Source of the DNA: Delftia sp. PS-11
Lineage (GTDB): Bacteria; Pseudomonadota; Gammaproteobacteria; Burkholderiales; Burkholderiaceae_C
Length of the DNA: 64,000 nt
Direction: 5' to 3'
NCBI RefSeq assembly: GCF_029870285.1
Contig: NZ_JACSYA010000001.1
Coordinates: 62,001-126,000 of the forward strand
How positions within the stretch are numbered: position 1 is the stretch's first letter; every line of letters begins with the position of its first letter. This document shows, piece after piece, positions 7,903-17,663 of this stretch. Under the pieces are notes generated by a model. It was not told the DNA's origin and searched no databases. It saw only the letters and a list, made by a program, of their open reading frames with translations. Both the position numbers and the translations under genes were made by a program.

Positions 7903-8388
7903 ATGAACCCTTCCAGCCCATCGGCGCCACAGACCGCGCGCCACAAGAGCAAGACGCTGGCTGCATGGCTGGCACTGATTGGCGGCCCGCTTGGGGTGCA
8001 CCGCTTCTACCTCTACGGGCTGGGCGACTGGCTGGGCTGGCTGCTGCCCGTGCCCACGGCGCTGGGCGTCTATGGCATCGAACGGGTGCAGCAGTTGGGC
8101 CAGGACGACCAGCTCAGCTGGCTGCTGATTCCTTTGCTGGGCTTCACGGTAGCCGGCTGCGCGCTGCGTGCCATTCTGTACGGCCTGGCGCAGCCGCAGG
8201 TCTGGAACCAGCGCCACAACCCTGGCGCCGACCCGCAGGCGCAGGCCGGACGCACGGGCTGGCCCACCATTTTCGCCATCGCGCTGTCGCTGATGCTGGG
8301 CGCCACCGTGCTCATGGCCAGCATCGCCTACAGCTTTCAGCACTACTTCGAATACCAGGTCGAGCAGGCGCGCCAGATTTCACAATGA
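7903..8388 (+). CDS. TM2-domain membrane protein
   Basis: The 161-residue protein carries a TM2 core near residues 17-60: a first hydrophobic helix AAWLALIGGPLGVHRFYLYG followed by a short turn and a second helix. Two further hydrophobic segments lie at about 70-95 and 125-145. TM2 proteins are small membrane proteins of unknown function. The gene starts 7 bases after the acetyltransferase gene and is probably co-transcribed with it. It ends convergent to pit. Confidence 0.75.
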   Translation: MNPSSPSAPQTARHKSKTLAAWLALIGGPLGVHRFYLYGLGDWLGWLLPVPTALGVYGIERVQQLGQDDQLSWLLIPLLGFTVAGCALRAILYGLAQPQVWNQRHNPGADPQAQAGRTGWPTIFAIALSLMLGATVLMASIAYSFQHYFEYQVEQARQISQ

Positions 8389-8430
8389 GAGGCGCGCGCT
8401 CCGGCACAGGCAGCAGGCGCGCGCAGCCTC
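8389..8430. terminator. GC-rich hairpin between convergent genes
   Basis: GAGGC plus GCGCGC on the left pairs with GCGCGC plus GCCTC on the right across a loop of about 17 bases, with no T tract. It lies directly after the TM2 stop and before the pit stop, and could act in both directions. Confidence 0.45.
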
Positions 8431-8437
8431 GGGCAGG

Positions 8438-9448
8438 TCAATACAGCTGCAGGCTGATCCAGTAGGCGATCGAGGCCACGAAGGCGCTGGCGGGAATCGT
8501 CAGCACCCAGGCCCAGACGATATTGCCTGCAATGCCCCAGCGCACGGCGCTGGCGCGCTGGGTGGAGCCCACGCCGACGATGGCGCCGGTGATGGTGTGG
8601 GTGGTGGACACGGGCACGCCCAGGAACGTCGCCAGGAACAGGGTCAGCGCACCACCGCTTTCGGCACAGAAACCGCCCACCGGCTTGAGCTTGGTGATCT
8701 TCTGGCCCATGGTCTTGACGATGCGCCAGCCACCGAACATCGTGCCCAGGCCGATGGCCATGTAGCAGCTGACGATGGTCCACATGGGCGGCTCGGCATC
8801 GCTGGCATTGGAATAGCCCGTGGCGATCAGCAGCAGCCAGATGATGCCGATGGTCTTTTGCGCGTCATTGCCGCCGTGTCCCAGGCTGTAGGCGCCGGCC
8901 GAGACCAGCTGCAGCCGGCGAAACCACCGGTCCACCTTGCTGGGCGCAGCCCGGCGGCAGATCCAGGCTACCAGCACCATCATCAGCGAGCCCAGCAGGT
9001 AGCCCAGCAGCGGCGAGACGAAGATGAAGGCCACGGTCTTCCAGATGCCGCTGGCCACCAGCGCGCCCGCGCCGGCCTTGGCGATCACAGCCCCCACGAT
9101 GCCGCCGATCAGCGCATGCGAAGAGCTGCTGGGGATGCCGTAGATCCACGTAATCACATTCCAGGCAATGGCCCCCACCAGCGCGCCAAAGACCACGTGT
9201 GTATCCACCACGCCAGGCTGCACGATGCCCTTGCCCACGGTGGCCGCCACGCTCAGGTGAAAGATGAAGACAGCGATCACGTTGAAGAAGGCGGCAAAGG
9301 CCACCGCCTGCGTGGGCTTGAGCACCCCCGTGGAGACCACGGTGGCAATCGAGTTGGCAGCATCGTGGAAGCCGTTCATGAAATCGAACAGCAGGGCCAG
9401 CGCCACCAGCAAAATCACGACCCACAGGGCCGCTTGTACGGTTTCCAT
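8438..9448 (-). CDS. pit: Low-affinity inorganic phosphate transporter, PiT family
   Basis: This 336-residue inner-membrane protein imports phosphate, probably as a metal-phosphate complex or with cations. The duplicated PiT signature is visible: NGFHDAANSIATVVSTG near residues 25-42 and GHGGNDAQKTIGII near 190-205. About nine hydrophobic helices can be picked out. It follows a DUF47 gene after 22 bases on the same strand, the usual pit accessory arrangement. The length is that of the short bacterial PiT type. Confidence 0.92.
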   Translation of the reverse strand: METVQAALWVVILLVALALLFDFMNGFHDAANSIATVVSTGVLKPTQAVAFAAFFNVIAVFIFHLSVAATVGKGIVQPGVVDTHVVFGALVGAIAWNVITWIYGIPSSSSHALIGGIVGAVIAKAGAGALVASGIWKTVAFIFVSPLLGYLLGSLMMVLVAWICRRAAPSKVDRWFRRLQLVSAGAYSLGHGGNDAQKTIGIIWLLLIATGYSNASDAEPPMWTIVSCYMAIGLGTMFGGWRIVKTMGQKITKLKPVGGFCAESGGALTLFLATFLGVPVSTTHTITGAIVGVGSTQRASAVRWGIAGNIVWAWVLTIPASAFVASIAYWISLQLY

Positions 9449-9470
9449 AGCGAAACGACTCCGCGCAGGC

Positions 9471-10118
9471 TCAGGAATTTTCGAGGACGATGCCCTCGAT
9501 CAGGTTGGCCACGTCCTCGCAGCGGTCGGTCACCGTCTCCAGCAGTTCGTAGATGGCCTTGAGCTTGATGACTTCGCGCACATCGGGCTCTTCGCGGAAC
9601 AGCTTGCTCATGGCCGAGCGCATCACACGGTCGGCATCGGACTCGAGGCGGTCGATTTCCTCGCAGGTCTTCATGGCGGCATCGACCACGGACGGATCGG
9701 AGATGCGCGCCAGCAGCTTGACCACATCGCGCAGCCGCTCGCTGCAGCGCACGCACAGGTCCGTCAGGCGGGTGATCTCATCCGTCATGTGGCGCACGTC
9801 ATACAGCGCCATGGTTTCAGCGGCGTCCTGGATCAGGTCGGCCACATCGTCCATGGTGTTGATCAGCGAGTGGATGCTCTCGCGGTCCAGCGGCGTGATG
9901 AAAGTCTTGTGCAGCGCCTTGGTGACCTCGTGCGTGACACGGTCGGCCGCCCGCTCGGCGTTGTTCACATCTTCGTTGTACTTCTCGCGCAGATGGGGAT
10001 CGTTGTAGTTGGCGACAAGCTGCGAGAAAGCATGCGCGGCCTCGACGATGCGGTCGGCATGCTGGTTGAACATCTCGAAAAAATTGCCTTCGCGCGGCAA
10101 CAGTTTGCCAAAAAGCAT
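9471..10118 (-). CDS. DUF47 (PhoU-like) phosphate transport accessory protein
   Basis: The 215-residue soluble protein is helical and related to PhoU (TIGR00153 type). It starts MLFGKLLPREGNFFEMFNQHA, and the acidic repeated helices (LINTMDDVADLIQDAAE and LLETVTDRCEDVANLIEGIV) are the PhoU-like metal-binding bundles. It is the first gene of a two-gene unit with pit and likely modulates the transporter. Confidence 0.9.
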   Translation of the reverse strand: MLFGKLLPREGNFFEMFNQHADRIVEAAHAFSQLVANYNDPHLREKYNEDVNNAERAADRVTHEVTKALHKTFITPLDRESIHSLINTMDDVADLIQDAAETMALYDVRHMTDEITRLTDLCVRCSERLRDVVKLLARISDPSVVDAAMKTCEEIDRLESDADRVMRSAMSKLFREEPDVREVIKLKAIYELLETVTDRCEDVANLIEGIVLENS

Positions 10119-10261
10119 GAATGCTCCTTACCGGGAAAAAAGGGGAACCAGGCGACTCACTGCGTCACATTGAGGATGCTTGGCATGGCTTCCCGGCTTG
10201 AACGGGGCGAAGTGTACTCTTGAGTCCCAAGCGCGTTTTTGCGCGCCGGCATGCTGCCTCG

Positions 10262-10624
10262 TCAACCGCCGCGAAAAATAAAATACACCGCGCCCACCAT
10301 GCACAGCCCCGCCCAGAGGAAGTCCCATTTGAGCGGCTGGTTCAGGTAGAGCACGGCAAACGGCGCGAACACCGCCAGCGTGATCACCTCCTGGATGATC
10401 TTGAGCTGCGCCACGCTGAACTGCGTATGCCCGATCCGGTTGGCAGGCACCTGCAGCAGGTACTCGAACAGCGCAATGCCCCAGCTGGCAAGGGCCGCCA
10501 CGTACCAGGGGGAAGCCGCATGGTTCTTCAGATGGCCATACCAGGCGAAGGTCATGAAGACATTGCTCATGGCCAGCAGCACCACGGTCTGCAGCCCGAC
10601 GGGGATGTGGTTCAGCCAACTCAT
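10262..10624 (-). CDS. DUF486 (DMT-like) small membrane protein
   Basis: The 120-residue protein has four predicted membrane helices, the last ending VYFIFRGG, and the family text MTFAWYGHLKN and FSVAQLKIIQEVITL. DUF486 proteins resemble half-size drug/metabolite transporters and probably dimerise. The function is unknown. It is preceded by an AT-rich region and its start is the ATG at 10624. Confidence 0.85.
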   Translation of the reverse strand: MSWLNHIPVGLQTVVLLAMSNVFMTFAWYGHLKNHAASPWYVAALASWGIALFEYLLQVPANRIGHTQFSVAQLKIIQEVITLAVFAPFAVLYLNQPLKWDFLWAGLCMVGAVYFIFRGG

Positions 10625-10680
10625 ACGGTGTGCAGCCTCGGTCCAAAGAGGCTGATTATCGCAGTCTGGCTGGTGCAGCG

Positions 10681-10830
10681 AGTTTTTTCGTTTTCATTCG
10701 AAAATGTTGAATTTTGTGCGATAAAAGTCCAAATATTTGCATATTACGCAAACATACGAGAAATAACGCATCCATCAAAACAAAGCGAACTGACATCAAA
10801 TCGTCATTTTTTTGCCATATCCCGCCGCTT
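10681..10830. promoter_or_regulatory. AT-rich upstream region with inverted repeats
   Basis: This 150-base stretch is far richer in A and T than its surroundings. It holds the inverted repeats TTTTC-ATTC-GAAAA (10691-10704) and TTTGC-7-GCAAA (10736-10752). It lies upstream of the DUF486 gene and downstream of livF. No gene is seen in it. Confidence 0.5.
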
Positions 10831-10869
10831 GCACAGGGAATTTCGGCAAACCGCAGCGTGTGCCACTGT

Positions 10870-11619
<750 letters not shown>

Positions 11620-11622
11620 GGC

Positions 11623-12405
11623 TCAGTGCCCTCCCGTGCCCAGATAGGCTTCGATCACCTTGTCGTTTTTCTGCACCTCGGCCGGCGTGCCTTCGGCAAT
11701 CGGCTTGCCGTAGTCGAGCACGGTGACGCGGTCGCACAGTCCCATGACCAGCTTGACATCGTGCTCGATCAGCAAGATGGTGCGCTGGTCGCTGCGGATG
11801 CGGTCGATCAGTTCGCGCAACTGCAGCTTTTCGGTGGCATTCATGCCGGCGGCCGGCTCGTCCAGTGCAATGAGCTGGGGGTCCGTGGCCAGCGCGCGGG
11901 CAATCTCCAGGCGCCGCTGGTCGCCATAGCTCAGCGTGCGCGCCTTGAAGTCGGCGTAGCGGGCAATGCCCACATAGTCGAGCAGCTCACGGGCGCGCTC
12001 GCGGATGGCGGCCTCCTCGGCCTTGAAGCCGCGTGTGCGAAACACTGCGCCGATCAGGCCCGAGTGCGTGCGCACATGGCGCCCGACCATGACATTCTCC
12101 AGCGCCGTCATCTCGGCGAACAGGCGGATGTTCTGGAAGGTGCGCGCAATGCCGGCCTGGGCCACCTTGTGCACGGCCGTGGGCTCGTAGGCCTGGCCTG
12201 CCAGCTCGAAACTGCCGCTGTCGGGGGTGTACAGGCCCGTGATCACATTGAAGAACGTGGTCTTGCCGGCGCCATTGGGGCCGATCAGTCCGTAGACCTG
12301 GCCACGCTCGATGGTCATGCCCACATCCGACAGGGCCTGCAGGCCGCCGAAGCGCTTGGAGATGCCCGAAACCTTGAGCACCGGGGTGAAATGTCCGTCT
12401 GCCAT
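11623..12405 (-). CDS. livG: Branched-chain amino acid ABC transporter ATPase LivG
   Basis: LivG pairs with LivF. The 260-residue product has Walker A GPNGAGKT near residues 42-49, the long LivG insertion with GRHVRTHSGLIGAVFRT, the signature LSYGDQRRLEIARAL and Walker B LIALDEPAAGMN. The start is the ATG at 12405; the frame stays open upstream into livM, but that part is not homologous. It ends in a YLG motif. Confidence 0.95.
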   Translation of the reverse strand: MADGHFTPVLKVSGISKRFGGLQALSDVGMTIERGQVYGLIGPNGAGKTTFFNVITGLYTPDSGSFELAGQAYEPTAVHKVAQAGIARTFQNIRLFAEMTALENVMVGRHVRTHSGLIGAVFRTRGFKAEEAAIRERARELLDYVGIARYADFKARTLSYGDQRRLEIARALATDPQLIALDEPAAGMNATEKLQLRELIDRIRSDQRTILLIEHDVKLVMGLCDRVTVLDYGKPIAEGTPAEVQKNDKVIEAYLGTGGH

Positions 12406-12422
12406 TGGCAATGACTCCGTGT

Positions 12423-13502
12423 TCAGGACTGGCGGGGCAGGTTCTTGCCGTGCTCGGGCGAGGGCCACAGGCCGCGCGGGCGCATCAGCATGATGACGAT
12501 CATGGCCAGCGCGATCAGCAGCTGGCGCAGGATGGAGGCATCGAGCCGGCCATCCGTCATCTGCTGCAGCGGCCCGGCCACGTAGCGCAGCACCTCGGGC
12601 AGGGCCGACAGCAGCACCGCGCCCAGAATCACGCCGGGCAGATGGCCCAGGCCGCCCAGCACCACCATGGCCACGATCATGACGGACTCCATGAGGCTGA
12701 ACGACTCGGGCGAGACAAAGCCCTGGAAGGCGGCGAACATGGCGCCCGAGACACCGCCGAAGGACGCACCCATGGCAAATGCCAGCAGCTTCATGTTGCG
12801 GGTGTTGATGCCCATGGCCTTGGCGGCGATCTCGTCTTCGCGGATGGCCATCCAGGCACGGCCGATGCGCGAGTCCTGCAGCCGCCAGCAGATGACGACG
12901 CTGACCAGCACCAGGGCCAGGAACAGGTAGTAGTACAGCGTGACGGAGCTGATGTCGAAGCCGAAGATTTCCTGGCGCCGGGCCAGGTCCAGCCCCAGGA
13001 TCTTGACCGAGTCGATCTGCCCGATGCCCTTGGGGCCGTTGGTGATGTTGACCGGCTGGTCCAGATTGTTCATGAAGATGCGGATGATCTCGCCAAAGCC
13101 CAGCGTGACGATGGCCAGGTAGTCGCCGCGCAGCTTGAGCACCGGAATGCCCAGCAGCACCCCCGTGATGGCAGCCAGCACCGCGGCCAGCGGTATCACC
13201 AGCCAGATCGAGGTATGCAGCCCCCCAGGGAACATCGCTGCAAAACCCTCGAAGGTTTCGGCCAGATGGGGCGAGGCCATCAGCCCGAACATGTAGGCGC
13301 CCACGGCGTAGAAGGCCACATAGCCCAGGTCCAGCAGGCCCGCATAGCCCACGACCACGTTCAGGCCCAGCGCCAGCAGCACATACAGCAGCGCCAGGTC
13401 GGCGATGCGCACCCAGGCATTGCCGAAATACTGCAGCACCAGTGGCAGCACCAGCAGGGCCAGGCCGCCAGCCACCCATTGCACGGTTTTCTTGTTTGTC
13501 AT
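12423..13502 (-). CDS. livM: Branched-chain amino acid ABC transporter permease LivM
   Basis: This 359-residue inner-membrane permease has about nine hydrophobic helices. The family motif GDYLAIVTLGFGEIIRI and the coupling helix IREDEIAAKAMGINTRNMKLLAF are clear. It lies 10 bases after livH and 17 before livG. Confidence 0.95.
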   Translation of the reverse strand: MTNKKTVQWVAGGLALLVLPLVLQYFGNAWVRIADLALLYVLLALGLNVVVGYAGLLDLGYVAFYAVGAYMFGLMASPHLAETFEGFAAMFPGGLHTSIWLVIPLAAVLAAITGVLLGIPVLKLRGDYLAIVTLGFGEIIRIFMNNLDQPVNITNGPKGIGQIDSVKILGLDLARRQEIFGFDISSVTLYYYLFLALVLVSVVICWRLQDSRIGRAWMAIREDEIAAKAMGINTRNMKLLAFAMGASFGGVSGAMFAAFQGFVSPESFSLMESVMIVAMVVLGGLGHLPGVILGAVLLSALPEVLRYVAGPLQQMTDGRLDASILRQLLIALAMIVIMLMRPRGLWPSPEHGKNLPRQS

Positions 13503-13512
13503 GCCAGTCTCC

Positions 13513-14442
13513 TCAGGCCCGGTCCGCCACGCGCTCGCCCAGCAGGCCCGAGGGGCGCAGCGTCAGGATGATGATGAGCACGATGAAGGCAAAGATGTCG
13601 GTGTAGTGGCTGCCCAGCACGCCGCCCGTGAGGTCGCCGATGTAGCCCGAGCCGATGGATTCGATCAGCCCCAGGAGCATGGCGCCGACCACGGCGCCCG
13701 CCAGATTGCCGATGCCGCCGAACACGGCTGCCGTGAAGGCCTTGAGCCCCGGCAGGAAACCCATGGTGTGGTGGGCCGTGCCATAGTTGGAGGCGTACAT
13801 GATGCCCGCGATGGCCGCCAGCACGGCGCCGATGATGAAGGTGGCCGAGATCACCATGTCCGGCTTGACGCCCATCAAGGCAGCCACGCGCGGATTTTCA
13901 GCCGTGGCCCGCATCGCGCGTCCGAGCTTGGTGTAGTTGACCAGATAGGTCAGCGCCGCCAGCGCAATCGCCGTGACCACAAGCACCAGAATCTGGGTGG
14001 GCGTGATCACCGCGCTGCCCAGTTCATAGGGCGTGCTCGGCAGCAGCGTGGGATAGGCCTTGTAGTTGGGCTTCCAGATGATCATGGCCAGCGTCTGCAG
14101 CAGCAGGGACACGCCGATGGCGGTGATCAGCGGCGCCAGCCGAGGGCTGTTGCGCAGCCGCCGGTAGGCCACTTTCTCGATCACGAAGTTGAGCGCGGCG
14201 GCCACCACGCAGGCGATCAGCGTGGCCAGCAGCAGGATCAGCCAGCCGGGGGCTCCGGGCATGGCCTCCTGCATCAGCCCGATGCAGCTCCAGCTGGTCA
14301 GCGCACCGACCATGAGCACCTCGCCGTGGGCGAAATTGATGAGCTGGATGATCCCGTACACCATGGTGTAGCCCAGGGCGATCAGGGCGTACATGCTGCC
14401 CAGGACCAATCCGTTGATGACCTGCTGAAGCAGTATGTCCAT
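13513..14442 (-). CDS. livH: Branched-chain amino acid ABC transporter permease LivH
   Basis: LivH is the second permease. The 309-residue protein starts MDILLQQVINGLVLGSMYAL and contains the family motif NFAHGEVLMVGA and the coupling helix TKLGRAMRATAENPRVAALMG. It is the first gene of the operon; the 257 bases upstream, to rarA, hold no gene and no livK/livJ binding-protein gene is present. An upstream extension of the frame to 14667 lacks family similarity. Confidence 0.95.
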   Translation of the reverse strand: MDILLQQVINGLVLGSMYALIALGYTMVYGIIQLINFAHGEVLMVGALTSWSCIGLMQEAMPGAPGWLILLLATLIACVVAAALNFVIEKVAYRRLRNSPRLAPLITAIGVSLLLQTLAMIIWKPNYKAYPTLLPSTPYELGSAVITPTQILVLVVTAIALAALTYLVNYTKLGRAMRATAENPRVAALMGVKPDMVISATFIIGAVLAAIAGIMYASNYGTAHHTMGFLPGLKAFTAAVFGGIGNLAGAVVGAMLLGLIESIGSGYIGDLTGGVLGSHYTDIFAFIVLIIILTLRPSGLLGERVADRA

Positions 14443-14699
14443 AAGCGCGCTCTCCCCTCTCGTCCTGGATGCGGCATGCAGCAAGCCTCGTATCCAGACG
14501 AACGGAGCCGGCCATGCCATGGTGGTGGAAGCCTTCCTGCTGCGGCCGGGCTTGTGGACCGGCAGCCGCAGGAGATTCGCGATTCTAGGCACCCCCCGGG
14601 GACGCGCGCAGCTTCGTGACAGCCGGGTTTTCCGAGGCTTTACAAGCCAGGCGCTCTTATGTAGCACTGCAGCAATTTGACGCAGCGCAACAAGCAGGC

Positions 14700-16043
14700 T
14701 CAGCCGCCGGATCCGGACTTGCCAGCGCCGCGCGCCGCCTCGTTGAGCGCGCGCAGCTGCTCCAGCTTCTGGCCGATCTTGATTTCGAGCCCGCGCGGCA
14801 CGGGCTGGTAAAAGCCGGGCTCGTCCATGCCATCGGGCAGATAGCGCTCCCCGGCGGCAAAGCCGTCCTCCTCGTCGTGGGCATAGCGATACGCCTTGCC
14901 ATAGTCCAGCTGCTTCATGAGCTGGGTGGGAGCGTTGCGCAGGTGCATCGGCACAGGGCGCGTGGTGTCGGACTTCACGAATGCCCTGGCCTTGTTGTAG
15001 GCCATATAGCCGGCATTGCTCTTGGGCGCCACGGCCAGGTAGATCACGGCCTGGGCCAGGGCCAGCTCTCCCTCGGGACTGCCCAGGCGCTCATAGGTCG
15101 CAGCGGCATCATTGGCCATCTGGATGGCGCGCGGATCGGCCAGGCCGATGTCCTCCCAGGCCATGCGCACGATGCGCCGCGCCATATAGCGCGGGTCTGC
15201 GCCGCCATCGAGCATGCGCACCAGCCAGTACAGCGCGGCATCGGGGTCGGAGCCCCGCACGGATTTGTGCAGCGCGCTGATAGTGTCGTAGAACTGCTCG
15301 CCGCCCTTGTCGTAGCGGCGCATGCGCTCGCCCAGCACCTGCAGCAGCCAGGCATCGGTGATGCGCTCCACCCGGGCCTGCTCGGCCGTGATGGCCAATG
15401 TCTCCAGCGTATTGAGCAGCCGCCGCGCGTCGCCATCGGCATAGGCCAGCAGCCGTTCCAGCGCATCTTCGTCGGCGCCGGGCACGGCGCCGATGGCCTG
15501 GGCCTTGGCAACGATCTGGCGCAGATCGTCCGTGGTCAGCGACTGCAGCACATAGACGGCGGCGCGCGACAGCAAGGCGGAGTTGACCTCGAACGAGGGG
15601 TTCTCGGTGGTGGCGCCGACAAAGGTGAACAGGCCGCTTTCCACATGCGGCAGGAACGCGTCCTGCTGGCTTTTATTGAAACGGTGGACCTCGTCCACGA
15701 AGACGATGGTGCGCTGGCGCATCAGGCCATCGCGTGCGGACTCGGCCTGCTGCACCGCTTCGCGGATGTCCTTGACGCCGCCGAGCACGGCGCTGATGGC
15801 GATGAACTGCGCATCGAAGGCATCGGCCATGAGGCGGGCAATGGTGGTCTTGCCCACACCGGGGGGGCCCCAGAGGATGCAGCTGTGGGGGCGGCCCGAC
15901 TCGAAGGCCAGGCGCAGCGGCATGCCTGCCCCCAGCACATGCTGCTGGCCGGCCACCTCCGACAGCGTGCGCGGCCGCAGGCGTTCGGCCAGCGGCTGAT
16001 GGACGGAGTTCGGCGTGGAGGAAAACAGGGTTTGCGAAGCCAT
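14700..16043 (-). CDS. rarA: Replication-associated recombination protein RarA (MgsA)
   Basis: RarA is a tetrameric AAA+ ATPase acting at stalled replication forks, related to clamp loaders. The 447-residue protein has LAERLRPRTLSEVAGQQH at the start, Walker A GPPGVGKTT near 57-66, the Walker B/DEVH box VFVDEVHRFNKSQQD and sensor 1 GATTENPSFE. The C-terminal tetramerisation part (YGKAYRYAHDEEDGFA) is complete. In enterobacteria rarA directly follows lolA; here brnQ and a chemoreceptor gene lie between them. Confidence 0.95.
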   Translation of the reverse strand: MASQTLFSSTPNSVHQPLAERLRPRTLSEVAGQQHVLGAGMPLRLAFESGRPHSCILWGPPGVGKTTIARLMADAFDAQFIAISAVLGGVKDIREAVQQAESARDGLMRQRTIVFVDEVHRFNKSQQDAFLPHVESGLFTFVGATTENPSFEVNSALLSRAAVYVLQSLTTDDLRQIVAKAQAIGAVPGADEDALERLLAYADGDARRLLNTLETLAITAEQARVERITDAWLLQVLGERMRRYDKGGEQFYDTISALHKSVRGSDPDAALYWLVRMLDGGADPRYMARRIVRMAWEDIGLADPRAIQMANDAAATYERLGSPEGELALAQAVIYLAVAPKSNAGYMAYNKARAFVKSDTTRPVPMHLRNAPTQLMKQLDYGKAYRYAHDEEDGFAAGERYLPDGMDEPGFYQPVPRGLEIKIGQKLEQLRALNEAARGAGKSGSGG

Positions 16044-16358
16044 GACGCCATTGTCCTACCCATCGCCGGCTGCATGGCGGCCAGAGCAGGCTGGCCATGC
16101 AGGGAAATACAGACATCTCCAACCAGCATGTCACTTGAGAGACATCATGATCTTCCAGCTTATTCTGAATGAGCAATGACTGACATTGCGCTGCATGCTG
16201 CGGCACAGGCCCCTAAAATGCGCGGCTTCGCGCAAACGCCGGAGGCAGCGCGCGGCCGGCACAGGCCGCCTGGATGCCGCCCGCCTGCGCACTTCCACAG
16301 AACCGGCACTGCCAGCACCCTGGTGCAGGCAGGCGCCGCACTTGTCTTTTCTGTCTCC
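16044..16358 (+). promoter_or_regulatory. Intergenic region and structured leader before brnQ
   Basis: The 315 bases hold no gene I can support. The frame of brnQ stays open from 16176, but that 61-residue extension is arginine/proline-rich and unlike the family. Two perfect 6-bp hairpins lie at 16219-16234 (loop GCTT) and 16252-16269 (loop GGCACA), the first directly after a TAAAAT box (16214-16219). An imperfect palindrome lies at 16072-16100. These could form part of the brnQ leader RNA. Confidence 0.35.
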
Positions 16359-17663
16359 ATGCAAACACTCAAGACCAGGGACCTCATCGCCCTCGGATTC
16401 ATGACCTTTGCGCTTTTTCTTGGCGCAGGCAACATCATCTTCCCGCCCATGGTGGGCCAGGGCGCTGGCGAACACGCCGCCAGCGCCGCCACAGGTTTTC
16501 TGCTGACCGGCGTGGGCCTGCCGCTGCTGACCGTGGTGGCGCTGGCGCGCGTGGGCGGGGGCATGGATGCGCTGACATCGCCCCTGGGACGCAAGGCCGG
16601 CATGGCGCTGGGCCTGCTGATCTACCTGATCCTGGGCCCCCTGTTCGCCACGCCGCGCACGGCCACGGTATCTTTCGAGATGGGCTTTGCCCCCTTTGTC
16701 GGCCACAGCGGCAGTGCGCTGTTCATCTATTCGGCCCTGTACTTCGCGCTGGTCATGGGCCTGTCCCTGTTTCCGGGCCGGCTGATCGACAGCATCGGCA
16801 AACTGATCACGCCGGTGCTGATCCTGGCGCTGGCCGTGCTGGGCGCAGCCGCCGTGCTGCTGCCCGCCGGCACGGCTTCCAGCGCCAGCGGCGACTATCT
16901 CGTGGCGCCGCTGGCCGAAGGCTTCCTGGAAGGCTACCAGACCATGGATGCGCTGGGCGCGCTGGCCTTCGGCATCGTCATCGTCAACGCCATCCGTGAT
17001 CGCGGCATCTCCGACAGCCGGCTGCAGACCCGCTACGCCATCATCGCCGGCGTGATTGCCGCCGTGGGCCTGTGCCTGGTCTACCTGTCGCTGATCCACC
17101 TGGGCTCCACCAGTACCTCGATCGCACCACAGGCCAAGACTGGCGTGCTCATTCTCACGCGCTATGTGCAGCACACTTTCGGCCCCATCGGCAGCCTGCT
17201 GCTGGCTGTTGTGATCTCGCTGGCCTGCCTGACCACGGCCGTGGGTCTGGTCAGTGCCTGCGGCGCCTACTTCAGCGAGATGCTGCGCCTGCCCTACCGG
17301 GCGGTTGTCGTCGCCATCGGTCTGGCCTGCATTCTGGTGTCCAATCAGGGACTGTCGCAGCTGATCGCGCTGTCCGCCCCCGTGCTCGTGGGCATCTACC
17401 CGCTGGCCATTGCACTGGTGGTGCTGAGCCTGCTGTCGGGGCTGTGGCGCGATGCGCGGCGCGTTTTCGTGCCTGTGCTGGCCGTGGCCCTGGTCTTCGG
17501 TCTCATCGATGCCGCCAAGGCGGCAGGCTGGCAGGACTGGCTGCCAGCGATGGCCAGCCAGCTGCCGGGCAATGGCATGGGCTGGGCCATTCCTGTGGCC
17601 GCCACGCTGGCGCTGGCCGCCCTGAACGATAGGCTTCGCCCCGGCAGCCTCAGGCCGTCTTGA
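16359..17663 (+). CDS. brnQ: Branched-chain amino acid carrier BrnQ (LIVCS family)
   Basis: BrnQ is a single-component sodium- or proton-coupled importer of leucine, isoleucine and valine. The 434-residue protein has about 12 hydrophobic helices and the family start [20 protein letters not shown], followed by IFPPMVGQ. The ATG at 16359 begins the conserved part; the ribosome binding site is weak. The last 14 bases overlap the convergent chemoreceptor gene. It lies on the opposite side of rarA from livHMGF, so two kinds of importer for the same amino acids flank rarA. Confidence 0.93.
   Translation: MQTLKTRDLIALGFMTFALFLGAGNIIFPPMVGQGAGEHAASAATGFLLTGVGLPLLTVVALARVGGGMDALTSPLGRKAGMALGLLIYLILGPLFATPRTATVSFEMGFAPFVGHSGSALFIYSALYFALVMGLSLFPGRLIDSIGKLITPVLILALAVLGAAAVLLPAGTASSASGDYLVAPLAEGFLEGYQTMDALGALAFGIVIVNAIRDRGISDSRLQTRYAIIAGVIAAVGLCLVYLSLIHLGSTSTSIAPQAKTGVLILTRYVQHTFGPIGSLLLAVVISLACLTTAVGLVSACGAYFSEMLRLPYRAVVVAIGLACILVSNQGLSQLIALSAPVLVGIYPLAIALVVLSLLSGLWRDARRVFVPVLAVALVFGLIDAAKAAGWQDWLPAMASQLPGNGMGWAIPVAATLALAALNDRLRPGSLRPS

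Noticed and set aside
16176..16358. A 61-residue N-terminal extension of BrnQ
   Set aside because: The translated text is Arg/Pro-rich, lacks any membrane-protein feature and precedes the conserved family start at 16359.
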